This document shows positions 16,197-26,751 of a stretch of DNA of 64,000 nt, in pieces. The position numbers were made by a program, and so were the translations under genes. Source of the DNA: Planctomyces sp. SH-PL14 (lineage in GTDB: Bacteria; Planctomycetota; Planctomycetia; Planctomycetales; Planctomycetaceae); the NCBI RefSeq assembly GCF_001610835.1, contig NZ_CP011270.1:3552001-3616000 (forward strand), written 5' to 3'. The notes beneath the pieces are model-generated. The model worked only from the letters and a program-made list of their open reading frames with translations, was not told the DNA's origin and searched no databases. Position 1 is the first letter of the stretch, and every line of letters starts with the position of its first letter.

Positions 16197-16338
16197 GGCC
16201 GATATCCCGGAAGGGAGCGTGCGACGAACGGGCAGGGCCGTTTGCGGTTTTGCCGGCGCGGCCGCCCTGGTGTTCATGCCAAGATCGGGCCACACCGAAG
16301 ACGAACGGCATCGGCTGGCGATCACCCGCCAGGACCAT

Positions 16339-16437
16339 CTACCCCGAAGGGGTTTCGTCCGATAGCCCCGGGTTGCCCGCCATGCGGGCTACCCTGGGTT
16401 CGGACATCGACGCCGTACCAACCCCACCGGGGTTGCG
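16339..16437. repeat. REP-like palindrome cluster
   Basis: Three hairpins lie within 100 bp: CCCC-gaa-GGGG (16342-16352), a two-part stem centred on GCCCGCcatGCGGGC (16375-16389) extended by CCCCGGGT/ACCCTGGG, and AACCCC-acc-GGGGTT (16420-16434). This style is typical of repetitive extragenic palindromes. It follows yebC/yeeN by 140 bp. Confidence 0.65.
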
Positions 16438-16490
16438 GCAAAACAACGACCGTCCGGCAGAACGCTGTCGGAGTACGTGGCGGGGTTTCC

Positions 16491-16664
16491 GGGAGGGCGA
16501 AGCTCCTGCTGAGCCGCGCAGGTTCGCAAACGCGTTTCCTCCGTCGCCTCGACCTTCCGTCGCCTCCCACCGGAGGGAACGGCCTCCGCCACGACGGCTC
16601 CCCCTCAGGCGGCGATCGAGGACCTCCTCCACCGACGCGGCTCGGCTGGAGCCTCGCCCTCCCG
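16491..16664. repeat. Inverted-repeat element with GGGAGGGCGA(A/G)GCTC arms
   Basis: Arm 16491-16520 (GGGAGGGCGAAGCTCCTG) and arm 16636-16664 are imperfect reverse complements over about 28 bp, with 115 bp between them. A third arm of the same sequence occurs alone at 63853-63881. The layout suggests a small non-autonomous mobile element. Confidence 0.7.
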
Positions 16665-16679
16665 TGGGACAGAAACGAA

Positions 16680-16709
16680 AAAGCCCTCGCCGAGATCGGC
16701 GAGGGCTTT
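16680..16709 (-). terminator. Terminator downstream of dnaK
   Basis: A 14-bp perfect stem (arm AAAGCCCTCGCCGA, 16680-16693 with 16696-16709) is followed on the minus strand by TTCGTTTC. It lies about 40 bp beyond the dnaK stop codon. Confidence 0.82.
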
Positions 16710-16750
16710 CTCTTTGTCATCCCGGGAAAGGGACGTCTTCGCTGTGAGGA

Positions 16751-18661
<1,911 letters not shown>

Positions 18662-18963
18662 GGTGTTGGTTCCTTGGGATGAGCTGTGAATGGGAAGTTG
18701 GCCGCCCCCGACAGCGGGAACGGACAACGGTTGTGGTTGTGGAGTTTACGGTCCGGTGACCGGCAGGTTTCGAGACCGTATCCGGGCCAATTGCAAAGGC
18801 CGCGCCGAACTGGGACAGGCCGCGTGAAACCTTAGCAACTCAAGGGTTTTGTGCTGCGGCTGCGTCCGACGCCAGTTCTGGAGTGCCAACGTGGCAGCGT
18901 GGCATTCCGCCTGAGACTTCGAGGCCGATGCCGAAGTGGCAGCTCCCCGCCGATGGCGGTCGG
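18662..18963. other. Leader and promoter region of dnaK
   Basis: About 300 bp between the dnaK start and the DUF2314 gene stop. It includes TTGAGTTGCTAAGG on the minus strand and a small inverted repeat near 18840. Only half of a CIRCE-like site could be argued, so no heat-shock operator is called. Nothing else stands out. Confidence 0.4.
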
Positions 18964-20511
18964 TCAGGGCTTCTGCTGCTGCCGGGCGATGACCTCACCG
19001 GTCTCGTTCCCCTCGACCGTCCCGTTCGGCAGGCGGCGGATGTAGTCGAAGATCTTCGCTTCCGAGACCTGGACCTTCTGGCCGGCGTGCAGGTCGGGGA
19101 TCGAGTGGGGCTCGTTCATGAGGAGCCCCGAGATCGCATCCCCCTTCCAGCGGGTCACTTCGACCCACATCCACTCCTGACTGTCGTCCGGCGTCGCGAA
19201 CGGCGCCTTCAGCAGAAGCGTTTCGCCCGGCTCGAGCCCCTTGTTGAACGCCGTCCGGAGCGCGGGGAGCTTCTTCCGGGCGCGGGCGCTGGCCGCCTCC
19301 AGTTCGGCGTCGTCGTGCGCGACCTTCGTGACGCTGTCGGAGGAACCGAAGGTCTTCGACACAACCGCTTCGTGCCGGGCGTGCGGGTCCGGTCCCGTCC
19401 CGCGGTCAAAGGTGAGCTCGATCAGCCGGTTCTTCGGGTCCCCTTCTTCCCAGGTCCCTTTCTTGAGCGTCAGGAGAGCGACGCCGGTGGCGTTCTCGAG
19501 CAGGTGAGGCAGGTGCTCCTCCCGGACCTGGGGGTTCCGGATCGACTTCAGGTCGAGGTCGAACTCGCCCGGCTTGGCGATCACGGCCCCTTCGGCGAGC
19601 GCCTGGGCGAAGAGGTTGAGGAGATGTCCCGTGTTGCGGGAGAGCGACCACGAGAAGTTGTCGACGACGAGATCGGGGAGGCCGAACTTGGTCATCCCGA
19701 GCGTGATGGCCCGGATGAACTCGTCCTTCTTGTAAGCGTGGATGACGGTGTGCTTCGACAGGTCCGGAACGTCGCCGGTCCAGGCCGCCAGCCGTTCGCT
19801 CCAGGCGGCGGGGGCAAAGACCTCCCGGGTCTCTTCGTCCCAGATCAGCCCGCCGGTGGCGTTCGCCAGGTCGGCCACCAGGCCCTGCGCCTCCTTGAGG
19901 CCGTTCCAGACATGCCGTCCGGAGTAGGAGAACTCGAGGATCAGCGCCTGCTCGGACTCCATGAGCTGATCCGCCTGCTCGGAACTCAGCCCATGGCCGA
20001 AGCGGGCGAGCAGGTCGGGATCGGGCGGGGCATATTCGGCCTGGACGTCCGGCTCGATCCGGGCCGCAACGGAGGGGACCGACACCGCGGTCGATGCGGC
20101 GGGAGCGTCGGCATCCGCCGGCTTCTCATCCGCGGTCCGTTCACGCAGGGTGAAGAACCGGTAGCGTCCCGCCAGCAGCGACTTCAGCTCCGCGAGCGGA
20201 TCCTTCGTCGGCTTCGGCAGGTAGTAGATGGCGAACTCGTATTCGATCCGCTCCGCCCTCTGGTCTCCGACGGGCCGGTCAGCGGCCGGGATCGTGGAGG
20301 AAGGGACCGCCCGGTTGTCGGTGGCGGCCGCTTCGCCGCTCGACGCCGCCGCCGACGGAGCAGCAAGTGGCGGGGGAGGGGGCGGCGGCGCCGGAACGGA
20401 CGAACCGGAGCAGGATGACAAGGCCGAGGAGAGCAGCATCAGGCCGAGGAGCCCCTTCGGGCCGAGCGAGCGGTTTCGGGATGCGGACGGCCGTCCTGTC
20501 CAACGCCTCAT
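18964..20511 (-). CDS. Lipoprotein with C-terminal DUF2314 domain
   Basis: A 515-residue protein with a type II signal peptide ending LMLLSSALSSC (lipidated Cys about 34), followed by a Pro/Ala-rich linker. The central 300 residues have no recognised family. The C-terminus, residues about 430-500, reads EWMWVEVTRWKGDAISGLLM then GQKVQVSEAKIFDYIRRLPNG, the hallmark of DUF2314 (E. coli YegJ type). DUF2314 often appears in proteins thought to move or sense outside the cytoplasm, and no biochemical role is established. The 300-bp gap to dnaK with its own leader argues against an operon with it. Confidence 0.75.
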   Translation of the reverse strand: MRRWTGRPSASRNRSLGPKGLLGLMLLSSALSSCSGSSVPAPPPPPPPLAAPSAAASSGEAAATDNRAVPSSTIPAADRPVGDQRAERIEYEFAIYYLPKPTKDPLAELKSLLAGRYRFFTLRERTADEKPADADAPAASTAVSVPSVAARIEPDVQAEYAPPDPDLLARFGHGLSSEQADQLMESEQALILEFSYSGRHVWNGLKEAQGLVADLANATGGLIWDEETREVFAPAAWSERLAAWTGDVPDLSKHTVIHAYKKDEFIRAITLGMTKFGLPDLVVDNFSWSLSRNTGHLLNLFAQALAEGAVIAKPGEFDLDLKSIRNPQVREEHLPHLLENATGVALLTLKKGTWEEGDPKNRLIELTFDRGTGPDPHARHEAVVSKTFGSSDSVTKVAHDDAELEAASARARKKLPALRTAFNKGLEPGETLLLKAPFATPDDSQEWMWVEVTRWKGDAISGLLMNEPHSIPDLHAGQKVQVSEAKIFDYIRRLPNGTVEGNETGEVIARQQQKP

Positions 20512-20671
20512 GACTCAGCCCCCTACGTCTCAAGGGCGCGTCGAGCGCGGGCGCGACCGGCCCGGGCCCCTCCCTTGTGCGTGAGAGTGTACCACGGCGT
20601 CCGGAACCCGGCACTCGGACGCTCTGGGCCCGTCTCCTCCGAAGCCCGGCGCCGACAAACCGCGGCGAGGT

Positions 20672-21649
20672 TCAAGCCAGCGCCGGCTCCCGGATGGAGC
20701 ACTCGAACGGATAGCGGGCGACGAACGCCTCCAGCTCCTCACTGTTGAAGACGCCGGTCGTGGCTCCCATCGAGCGGACGCAGCTTGCTCCCATCGCCGC
20801 GCCGTACTGGACGCAGCGGCGGACGTCGGTCTCTCCCTTCAGCAGGCCGTAGATGTAGCCGGCCGCGAAGGCGTCGCCCCCGCCGGTGCCGTCGACCTGC
20901 TCGACCTGGTAGGCCCCTGCTTCGTAGAGCGATTCGCCGCACGAGACGAGGGACCCCTTGCGGCCGCGGGTGATGACGATCACCCGGGCTCCCGAGTCGT
21001 GCAGCGAGCGGACCTGGCGGAGCGGGTCGGTCTCGCCGGTGATCATCCGCGCTTCGTCGGTGTTGGGGAGGAAGATGTCGGTGTAGGGGAGGACCGGGCG
21101 GAGCATTTCGCCGACGTCGGCTCCTTCGCGGATCACGACGTCGAGCAGCGTCTTGACCCCCAGTTCCTGGGCCCGGGCGAAGAGGCGGCCGACGTTCTCT
21201 CCCGAGAGGGCGGGGTTGAGGACGAAGCCGCCGATGACGAGGACTTTGCAGCGGCGGAGGAGGTCGTCGCTGACTTCGAGGCCGGTCAGTTCGGCGTTGG
21301 CTCCGACGGTGTGGATGAACCGGCGGTCGTCGCCGGCGACGTTGACGATGAGGGTGCCGGCGGTCTGGGCGGTGCTGGAGACGACCATCTCGGAGCAGTC
21401 GACGTGGCGCTCTTCGAGGAAGTCGCGGCAGAAGCGGCCGAGGACGTCGTCGCCGACGCGGCCGACGAGGGAGGTCTTGAGGCCGAGTTTGGCGAGGTCG
21501 ACCGCGGTGTTGGCTGCGCAGCCGCCGATGGTGAGTTCGAGGCGCTCGGTTGTGACGAGTGCTCCGGCGGGGGGGAACTGAGGGATTGGTGCGCAGACGT
21601 GGTCCGCGACCACGAGACCAACGCAGACCACATCGACGTTCGACATCAT
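20672..21649 (-). CDS. PfkB-family carbohydrate kinase (ribokinase-like)
   Basis: Predicted ATP-dependent kinase for a sugar, sugar phosphate or nucleoside. The 325-residue protein has the N-terminal glycine motif IGGCAANTAVDLAKLG (residues 41-56), GRVGDDVLGRFCRDFLEE, and the C-terminal signature around 255, DGTGGGDAFAAGYIYGLL, with the catalytic Asp in GGGDAFAAG. NTDEARMITGE and VIVITRGRKGSLV are the typical ATP-side strands. Two adjacent ATGs at 21649 and 21646 are possible starts. A longer open frame to 21913 runs into the upstream repeat element and is not coding. The substrate cannot be named from sequence. Confidence 0.88.
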   Translation of the reverse strand: MMSNVDVVCVGLVVADHVCAPIPQFPPAGALVTTERLELTIGGCAANTAVDLAKLGLKTSLVGRVGDDVLGRFCRDFLEERHVDCSEMVVSSTAQTAGTLIVNVAGDDRRFIHTVGANAELTGLEVSDDLLRRCKVLVIGGFVLNPALSGENVGRLFARAQELGVKTLLDVVIREGADVGEMLRPVLPYTDIFLPNTDEARMITGETDPLRQVRSLHDSGARVIVITRGRKGSLVSCGESLYEAGAYQVEQVDGTGGGDAFAAGYIYGLLKGETDVRRCVQYGAAMGASCVRSMGATTGVFNSEELEAFVARYPFECSIREPALA

Positions 21650-21750
21650 GCCGGACCTTTTGATTTCGGCCTTGGGTGATACAGCGCAGCATCTCCGAAA
21701 GCAGTCCGCCCAACCTATCCGGGGGCCGGAGGAACGGGAAGCGACTTTTA

Positions 21751-22091
21751 CCGGGTCCAAGGTCTCCTGGTCAGGGGGTGCAGGGGGCCCAGAAAAACAA
21801 CACAGGCCCCTTGCCCGCCGGAGGCCTGTCTCGTCGAGAGATATCTGAAGGAGTCCGTATCCAAGCGCGGACACCTTGTCGCATGCCCTCTCACCAATCC
21901 GCGGGGAGTGCAAAGCGAGCTGTGCGGTGTGAGGGAGTCCTCAGCGCCGGTTACACAACGGGGACGTCCGTTGCGTACCCCGATTCCTCATGGAAGCGCC
22001 TCCGGCGGCAAGGGGGCCTGTGTTGTTTCTTTGGCCCCTTGCCCCCATTGGCCGTGGCACGTTGGGTTTGAGCTATCAAGCCGTGCCGGCG
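21751..22091 (-). repeat. Multi-hairpin intergenic element, copy 3, with inverted right loop
   Basis: Near-complete copy between divergent genes. Both GC hairpins carry the long loop module. The right loop at 21789-21806 reads CCAGAAAAACAACACAGG on the plus strand, the exact reverse complement of the equivalent loop in copy 1 (1488-1505), although both elements have the same orientation and the same flanking arms. Confidence 0.9.
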
Positions 22092-22180
22092 GGCGCGCGG
22101 AATTGATCGCGGCGAGCGGGCGTGGCAGACTACCTGCCATCGTGGGACGTTCCCCCTTCTACCACGCCAAGGGTCATGCG

Positions 22181-22591
22181 ATGCGGCTGCTCTTCCTCTG
22201 CGCTCTGGCCTGCTTTCTGTCCGTCGCCCCCCTCCCGACCCCCTGCTTCGCCGACGGAGGAAAGTTCGAAGGAGCCCTGTGGCGCTACACGATCTCGTCG
22301 GCCGGAATGAAGGATGACGTTCGGGAAGGAGCGTTCCGGATCGACGGAAAGAAGATCTTTCAGCCGCACGGCGGGAAACCGACCGAGGTCGGAAGCATCG
22401 ACGCGCCGAAGTTCCTTCCGAAGAAAGGGGACAAGATCCCCGTGACCTTCGAGAAGCTGCGGAGCAAGGACGGCAATATGCTGGCCCTGAAGGGGAACAT
22501 CGAGTTCATCGAACTCGGCGAAGTGAAGGGCCGCCTGATCGATGGCGAAGGACGCCACTGGAACTTCCGGGCCACGCGGTTCCAAGAATAG
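22181..22591 (+). CDS. Small secreted hypothetical protein
   Basis: A 136-residue protein with a signal peptide (MRLLFLCALACFLSVAPLPT, cleavage likely after CFA). The mature part is a compact beta-rich domain: GALWRYTISSAGMKDDVREG, FRIDGKKIFQPHG, DKIPVTFEKLRSKDGN, KGNIEFIELGEVKGRLID. The pattern of short strands, with a Lys-rich middle, is seen in small uncharacterised planctomycete exported proteins. The start at 22181 is chosen because it begins the signal peptide directly; the open frame upstream crosses the repeat element. Function unknown. Confidence 0.7.
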   Translation: MRLLFLCALACFLSVAPLPTPCFADGGKFEGALWRYTISSAGMKDDVREGAFRIDGKKIFQPHGGKPTEVGSIDAPKFLPKKGDKIPVTFEKLRSKDGNMLALKGNIEFIELGEVKGRLIDGEGRHWNFRATRFQE

Positions 22592-22651
22592 CCGCGGCTC
22601 CGCACGATCGCGCCGATCTCCGGCAGCCCTCCCTCACCTCGCACGGCGTCC

Positions 22652-23725
22652 TCAGGCGTCAATCGCCTTGACGTCCTTGCGGATCAGGTCCGGATGCTTC
22701 TCCCGGATCTTGCAGACCTTCGGCGTCGAGACCCCGGCAATGTAAGGCTGCCCCGGGTTCTGCCGGGCGTAGTCCTGGTGATACTCCTCGGCCGGATAGA
22801 ACGCCGTCAGCGGCTCGAGCGTAGTGACGATCCGCTTCGGAAAGCGGCGCGAGGCGTTCAGCTCCGCAATCTTCTTTTCGGCAGTCTCGCGCTGGTGCTC
22901 GTCGCGAAGGAAGATCGCGGAGCGGTACTGCGTGCCGATATCGGCCCCTTGCCGGTTCAGCTCCGTCGGGTCGTGGGCATCAAAGAAGACGTCCAGGAGC
23001 TTCTCGTAGGAGATGACCGTGGGGTCGTACGAAACGCGGATCGCTTCGGCGTGACCGGTCGTGCCGGTGCAGACCGCCTTGTAGTTCGCGGTGTCGGCAC
23101 CGCCGCCGATGTAGCCGCTTTCGACATCGGTCACCCCCGCGAGCTGTTCGAACGCCGCCTCCGTGCACCAGAAGCATCCTCCCGCCAGGATCGCCTGGGC
23201 AACGATCATCGTTTCGGCCGACGAGAGCTGTTCGAAGTCCGAGCCCTCCGCCGCGGGATCGGCCAGCGAGGCGAGCTGATCGGCGGGGGTAAAGGTGAGC
23301 GACTCGGAGTTGAGGCAGTGCCGCCGGCCGGTCGGGAGGGGGCCGTCCTCAAAGACGTGGCCAAGGTGGCCGTCGCAGCGGGCACAGTTGATCTCGACCC
23401 GCCGCATGCCGTGGGTGTTGTCGACCCGTTCGGTGACGTTGTGGGGGGCGATCGGCTGGAAGAAGCTGGGCCAGCCGGTCCGCGAATTGAACTTGTGATC
23501 GGAGGCGAACAGCGGAAGGTCGCAGCCGGCGCAGCTGTAGACGCCGTCCTGTTTGTTGTCGAGGAGCGTGCCGCAGAAGGCGCGCTCCGTCCCCTGCTGG
23601 CGCAGGATCCGGAACTGCTCGGGCGTCAGCCGCGACTTCCACTCCGCGTCGCTCAGTTCGACGCGCGGGGAGTTGACCGGACCGACCAGTTCGCCGGCCG
23701 CGTTGAAGACATGGACCTGCGGCAT
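22652..23725 (-). CDS. msrBA: Bifunctional methionine sulfoxide reductase, MsrB-MsrA order
   Basis: Repairs both stereoisomers of methionine sulfoxide using thioredoxin-type reductants. MsrB comes first (residues about 25-150): zinc Cys65/Cys68 (CAGC) and Cys114/Cys117 (CARC), catalytic Cys137 in RRHCLNSESL, and NSRTGWPSFF. MsrA follows (about 175-340) with the catalytic GGCFWCTEAAFE (Cys184) and YHQDYARQNPGQPYI. The more familiar fusions are MsrA-MsrB; the reverse order occurs in several phyla. The start at 23725 has GAGAGGAAG a few nt upstream; an ATG 14 codons earlier lacks one. No signal peptide is apparent, so it is probably cytoplasmic. Confidence 0.93.
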   Translation of the reverse strand: MPQVHVFNAAGELVGPVNSPRVELSDAEWKSRLTPEQFRILRQQGTERAFCGTLLDNKQDGVYSCAGCDLPLFASDHKFNSRTGWPSFFQPIAPHNVTERVDNTHGMRRVEINCARCDGHLGHVFEDGPLPTGRRHCLNSESLTFTPADQLASLADPAAEGSDFEQLSSAETMIVAQAILAGGCFWCTEAAFEQLAGVTDVESGYIGGGADTANYKAVCTGTTGHAEAIRVSYDPTVISYEKLLDVFFDAHDPTELNRQGADIGTQYRSAIFLRDEHQRETAEKKIAELNASRRFPKRIVTTLEPLTAFYPAEEYHQDYARQNPGQPYIAGVSTPKVCKIREKHPDLIRKDVKAIDA

Positions 23726-23940
23726 CGGAATCTTCCTCTCAAAAACCGTCTCATCGGACGCGTGCATTGTAGGAAGTTGTGTTCGAATTTCGTGTGAAAT
23801 TCGCTGTCACCTTCCTGTCGTGGGAAGGGTGTTGAGAGCGGCGGCGTGAACCGCCTGCGGTTTGCCGAACGGGGGAGTTGCCGGAAGAGAGTGGGCGCGG
23901 GAAGAAGATTGGACACCTCGCCGAGTTGGGTTTTCGTAAC

Positions 23941-24265
23941 CACGTCCTTGCCGGCACGGCGTTGCAGCTCAAACCCAACGTGCCACGGCAGCCGGGGTCA
24001 AGGGGCCAAAGAAGCAACACAGGCCCCCTTGCCGCCGGAGGCATTTTCGTCGCGGAACCGTGGGACACGACGGAAGTCCCCTTTGTGCTACCGGCGCTGA
24101 GGATCACCGCTCGCCCTGAAGACGCCGTGGGTTGGTGAGGGGGCATACGGCACCATGTCCGCGCTTGGGCACTCGCTCCTTCAGACATCTCTCGACGAGA
24201 CGGCCTCCGGCGGGCAAAGGGGCGTTGCCCCTCTGCACTCCCCACCAGGGTGCCCCTGGACCCGG
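23941..24265 (+). repeat. Multi-hairpin intergenic element, copy 4 (near complete)
   Basis: Reference orientation, in the divergent region between msrBA and the DUF2784 gene. Left hairpin has the long loop (CCAAAGAAGCAACACAGG); right hairpin has the short loop (GGGGCgttGCCCC). Its last base is 67 bp before the downstream start codon. Confidence 0.9.
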
Positions 24266-24332
24266 TGAACTGCGATCGCTGTTTTGGCGATGTGGCGGGA
24301 ATATTCGGCAGCTTCCCCCGGTCAAACACCAC

Positions 24333-24785
24333 ATGACCGAAACCCTCTTTCGCCTCGCAGCCGACGCCATCGTCACCATCCACGTGGCCTACGTCGCCTT
24401 CGTCGTCCTCGGACTCGCGGCGATCTGGTGGGGGATCGCCCGACAACGCCCCTGGGCCCGAAACCCCCTCCTCCGATACCTCCACCTGACGATGATCCTG
24501 ATCGTCGTCGCCGAGGCATGGGCCGGCATCACCTGCCCCCTCACCACCTGGGAACAGTGGCTCCGCGACCACTCGGGCGGCTCGAGCTACCGTGGCGACT
24601 TCATCGCCACCTGCCTCCACGACCTCCTGTTCATCGACGCTCCCCTATGGGCGTTCACCGCGGCCTACTCGCTCTTCGGACTGCTGGTCCTGGGAACATT
24701 CGTCGTCGCCCCGCCACGAAGGTTGAGGGCAACGAACACACCGTCGACGGACGCACCCTCGCTCCCAAAGAACTCGGCGGACTAG
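24333..24785 (+). CDS. DUF2784 family membrane protein
   Basis: A 150-residue inner-membrane protein with four predicted helices: AIVTIHVAYVAFVVLGLAAI, LHLTMILIVVAEAWAGITCP, CLHDLLFIDAPLWAFTAAYS and LFGLLVLGTFVV. The family mark is the ITCPLTTWEQWLR segment after helix two, which matches DUF2784 (usually CPLTxxE). The role of the family is not known. The start at 24333 follows the repeat element; longer frames pass through it. Its stop codon shares the CTAG at 24782-24785 with the stop of the convergent yihY gene. Confidence 0.85.
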   Translation: MTETLFRLAADAIVTIHVAYVAFVVLGLAAIWWGIARQRPWARNPLLRYLHLTMILIVVAEAWAGITCPLTTWEQWLRDHSGGSSYRGDFIATCLHDLLFIDAPLWAFTAAYSLFGLLVLGTFVVAPPRRLRATNTPSTDAPSLPKNSAD

Positions 24786-25723
24786 CGCGCCGACGGCGCC
24801 GGGTTGTGCCTTGGGATTCCGGCCTGCTCCCGGGCCTCTTCGGTCACCGGGACCGCGTTCTCCGAAGGAACGATGTGGCATCCGTAATGGTTGGCATAGA
24901 CCTGCGTCAGCTCCGCCCCGAAGAACAGGATCTGGGCCGAGTAATAGACCCAGACCAGCAGCACGACGAACGATCCCGCCACGCCGTACGACGACGACAG
25001 GGCACTGTGCCCCAGGTACATCCCGATGGCTCCCTTCCCGAGCCCGAACAGGACTGCCGTCACGATCGCTCCCAGCCAGACGTCCTTCCAGGCCATCCGG
25101 ACGTCCGGCAACAGCTTGAACATCAGGGCGAACAGGACCGCAATGACCGCCGTCGAGACGATGGCATTGATGATCCCGCCAATGACTTCCGCCTGCCCAA
25201 AGAACGGATTCAGGTAACCGCTCGCAAAGGAGAGCCCCGCACTGATCGCCAGCGAAACGAGAAGCAGGAACGCGACTCCCATCACCATCGCAAAGGAGAG
25301 AAAGCGATCGTGAACAAAGCCCCAGACTCCGCGTCCCGGCTTGGGCTCGACCTCCCAGATCGTGTTGAGGCTCACCTGAAGCTGCCCGAAGACGCCCGAG
25401 GCTCCAAAGAGAAGCGTGGCCAGGCTCAGGACTGTTGCCACCATTCCGGACTTGGAGTCGTCGGCGCTGTCGATCATCGCCTGAACCGCCTCGGTCCCCT
25501 GCGCTCCGATCAGCGACTGCGCCTGATGCTCGATCTCCAGCCGCGCCGAGGCGTCATCGCCAAAGATCGCCGCCGCAATCCGTAGAAGCAGCACCAGCAG
25601 CGGAGCGATCGAGAGAGCGGTGTAGAACGCCAGGGCCGCGCCGAGCTGCGGAGCCCGGTCTTCGTTCCATTCGGCGACCGTCTGCTTCAGCAGGGACCAC
25701 GTTGATGAGAGTGGACTCGACAT
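24782..25723 (-). CDS. YihY/virulence factor BrkB family membrane protein
   Basis: A 313-residue integral membrane protein with six predicted helices. Family motifs are QLGAALAFYTALSIAPLLVLLL, SLATLLFGASGVFGQLQVSLNTIWEVE, LPDVRMAWKDVWLGAIVTAVLF and SYGVAGSFVVLLVWVYYSAQILFFGAELTQVYA. The family is sometimes annotated as ribonuclease BN from an old misassignment; it is better treated as a membrane protein of unknown transport or structural function. Its stop overlaps that of the convergent DUF2784 gene in a shared CTAG. Confidence 0.9.
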   Translation of the reverse strand: MSSPLSSTWSLLKQTVAEWNEDRAPQLGAALAFYTALSIAPLLVLLLRIAAAIFGDDASARLEIEHQAQSLIGAQGTEAVQAMIDSADDSKSGMVATVLSLATLLFGASGVFGQLQVSLNTIWEVEPKPGRGVWGFVHDRFLSFAMVMGVAFLLLVSLAISAGLSFASGYLNPFFGQAEVIGGIINAIVSTAVIAVLFALMFKLLPDVRMAWKDVWLGAIVTAVLFGLGKGAIGMYLGHSALSSSYGVAGSFVVLLVWVYYSAQILFFGAELTQVYANHYGCHIVPSENAVPVTEEAREQAGIPRHNPAPSAR

Positions 25724-25911
25724 GGGCTGGCCGACAACAGGCTGGTGATCGGATCGGCAGGTCCTCTCTCCGGCCGCGGGCGGGGGTCAGGTCCCGCGGC
25801 GGATCGACACGCCCCGCTCCTGAAAGCAACTTGTGTTCCCGCGTCGCGCGGGACGACCGCCAGGGGCGACGCGGGGTGCATTCCCCGATTGGTGTTCGCC
25901 AATCCTGGCCA

Positions 25912-26096
25912 CCGGGTCCAGGGGCACCCTGGTGGGGAGTGCAGAGGGGCAACGCCCCTTTGCCCGCCGGAGGCCCTCTCGTCGAGAGATGTCTGAAGGA
26001 GTGAGTGTCCAAGTGCGGACGACGTGCCGTATGCCCCCACACCAACCCGCCGGGATTCCAAAGCGAGCGGTGAGTCCTCAACGCCGGCACCCCAAA
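25912..26096 (-). repeat. Multi-hairpin intergenic element, half copy
   Basis: The right half of the family, reverse orientation, from CCGGGTCCAGGGGCACC to about GCCGGCACCCCAAAG, then sequence similarity stops. The right hairpin has the short aac loop. It ends about 24 bp from the stop of the VOC gene. Confidence 0.88.
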
Positions 26097-26119
26097 GAGA
26101 ATCGTGAGCGCGGATCGTT

Positions 26120-26545
26120 TCAGCGAGTCGACCAGGGGTTATAGGTCCCGACGTTCCAGAGATGTCCTTCGGGATCGAAGAAGCTGCAGCCCCGGCCGTA
26201 CTCCTCGGTCTTGAGCGGGAGGGCGACCCTGGCTCCGGCCGCCACCGCGCGCTGATGGACGGCGTCCGCGTCGGGGACGATGACGAAGACCGACTGAGTC
26301 TCAACCCCGCCGATCTCGTCCGGCTGACGGATCAGGCGGCCGTATTCGGAGTCCTTCACGGTGCCGATCATGATCATCCCGCCCCCCAGCTTGAGCTCGG
26401 CGTGGGCGATCGTTTTGTCGGGACCTTCGTAGACCTGGTGCAGCTCAAAGCCGATGACGCGGCACAGCCAGTCGATCGCGCCGCGGGCGTCCCGGTACAT
26501 GAGGCAGGAAATGACAGTCGAGGGCCCGGGAGCTGCGGAGGACAT
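26120..26545 (-). CDS. VOC-superfamily (glyoxalase/bleomycin-resistance-like) protein
   Basis: A 141-residue protein with the paired beta-alpha-beta-beta-beta layout of the vicinal oxygen chelate fold: VISCLMYRDARGAIDWLCRV, VYEGPDKTIAHAELKLGGGM, then SVFVIVPDADAVHQRAVAAG and GRGCSFFDPEGHLWNVGTYN. The FDPEGHLW block is the usual end of the second module. Members use a metal for isomerisation or bind drugs; the acidic and His residues present fit a metal site but the substrate is not predictable. The start at 26545 directly precedes the first beta strand. Confidence 0.85.
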   Translation of the reverse strand: MSSAAPGPSTVISCLMYRDARGAIDWLCRVIGFELHQVYEGPDKTIAHAELKLGGGMIMIGTVKDSEYGRLIRQPDEIGGVETQSVFVIVPDADAVHQRAVAAGARVALPLKTEEYGRGCSFFDPEGHLWNVGTYNPWSTR

Positions 26546-26751
26546 GAGTCGGGTTCCTGCTGTGAGTGGGTGAGTGAATGGCGAACGGACGGCCGTGCGG
26601 CAGGGTATCACGCCGCGGTTCCAGGCGAGGAGCGAACGGCGGACCGGCGCCCGTCCGAGAGACCACGGGGCCCGCCAGTCTGGCGGCACAGCATCGGCGG
26701 CCTAGAATGTGCGTCACCGGCGGCTCTTGAGCGGTCGGCCTTTCGCCATTC

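Noticed and set aside
18825-18855. A CIRCE-like heat-shock operator before dnaK
   Set aside because: Only a half-site resembling GAGTGCTAA (with an extra base) is present; the opposite half is missing.
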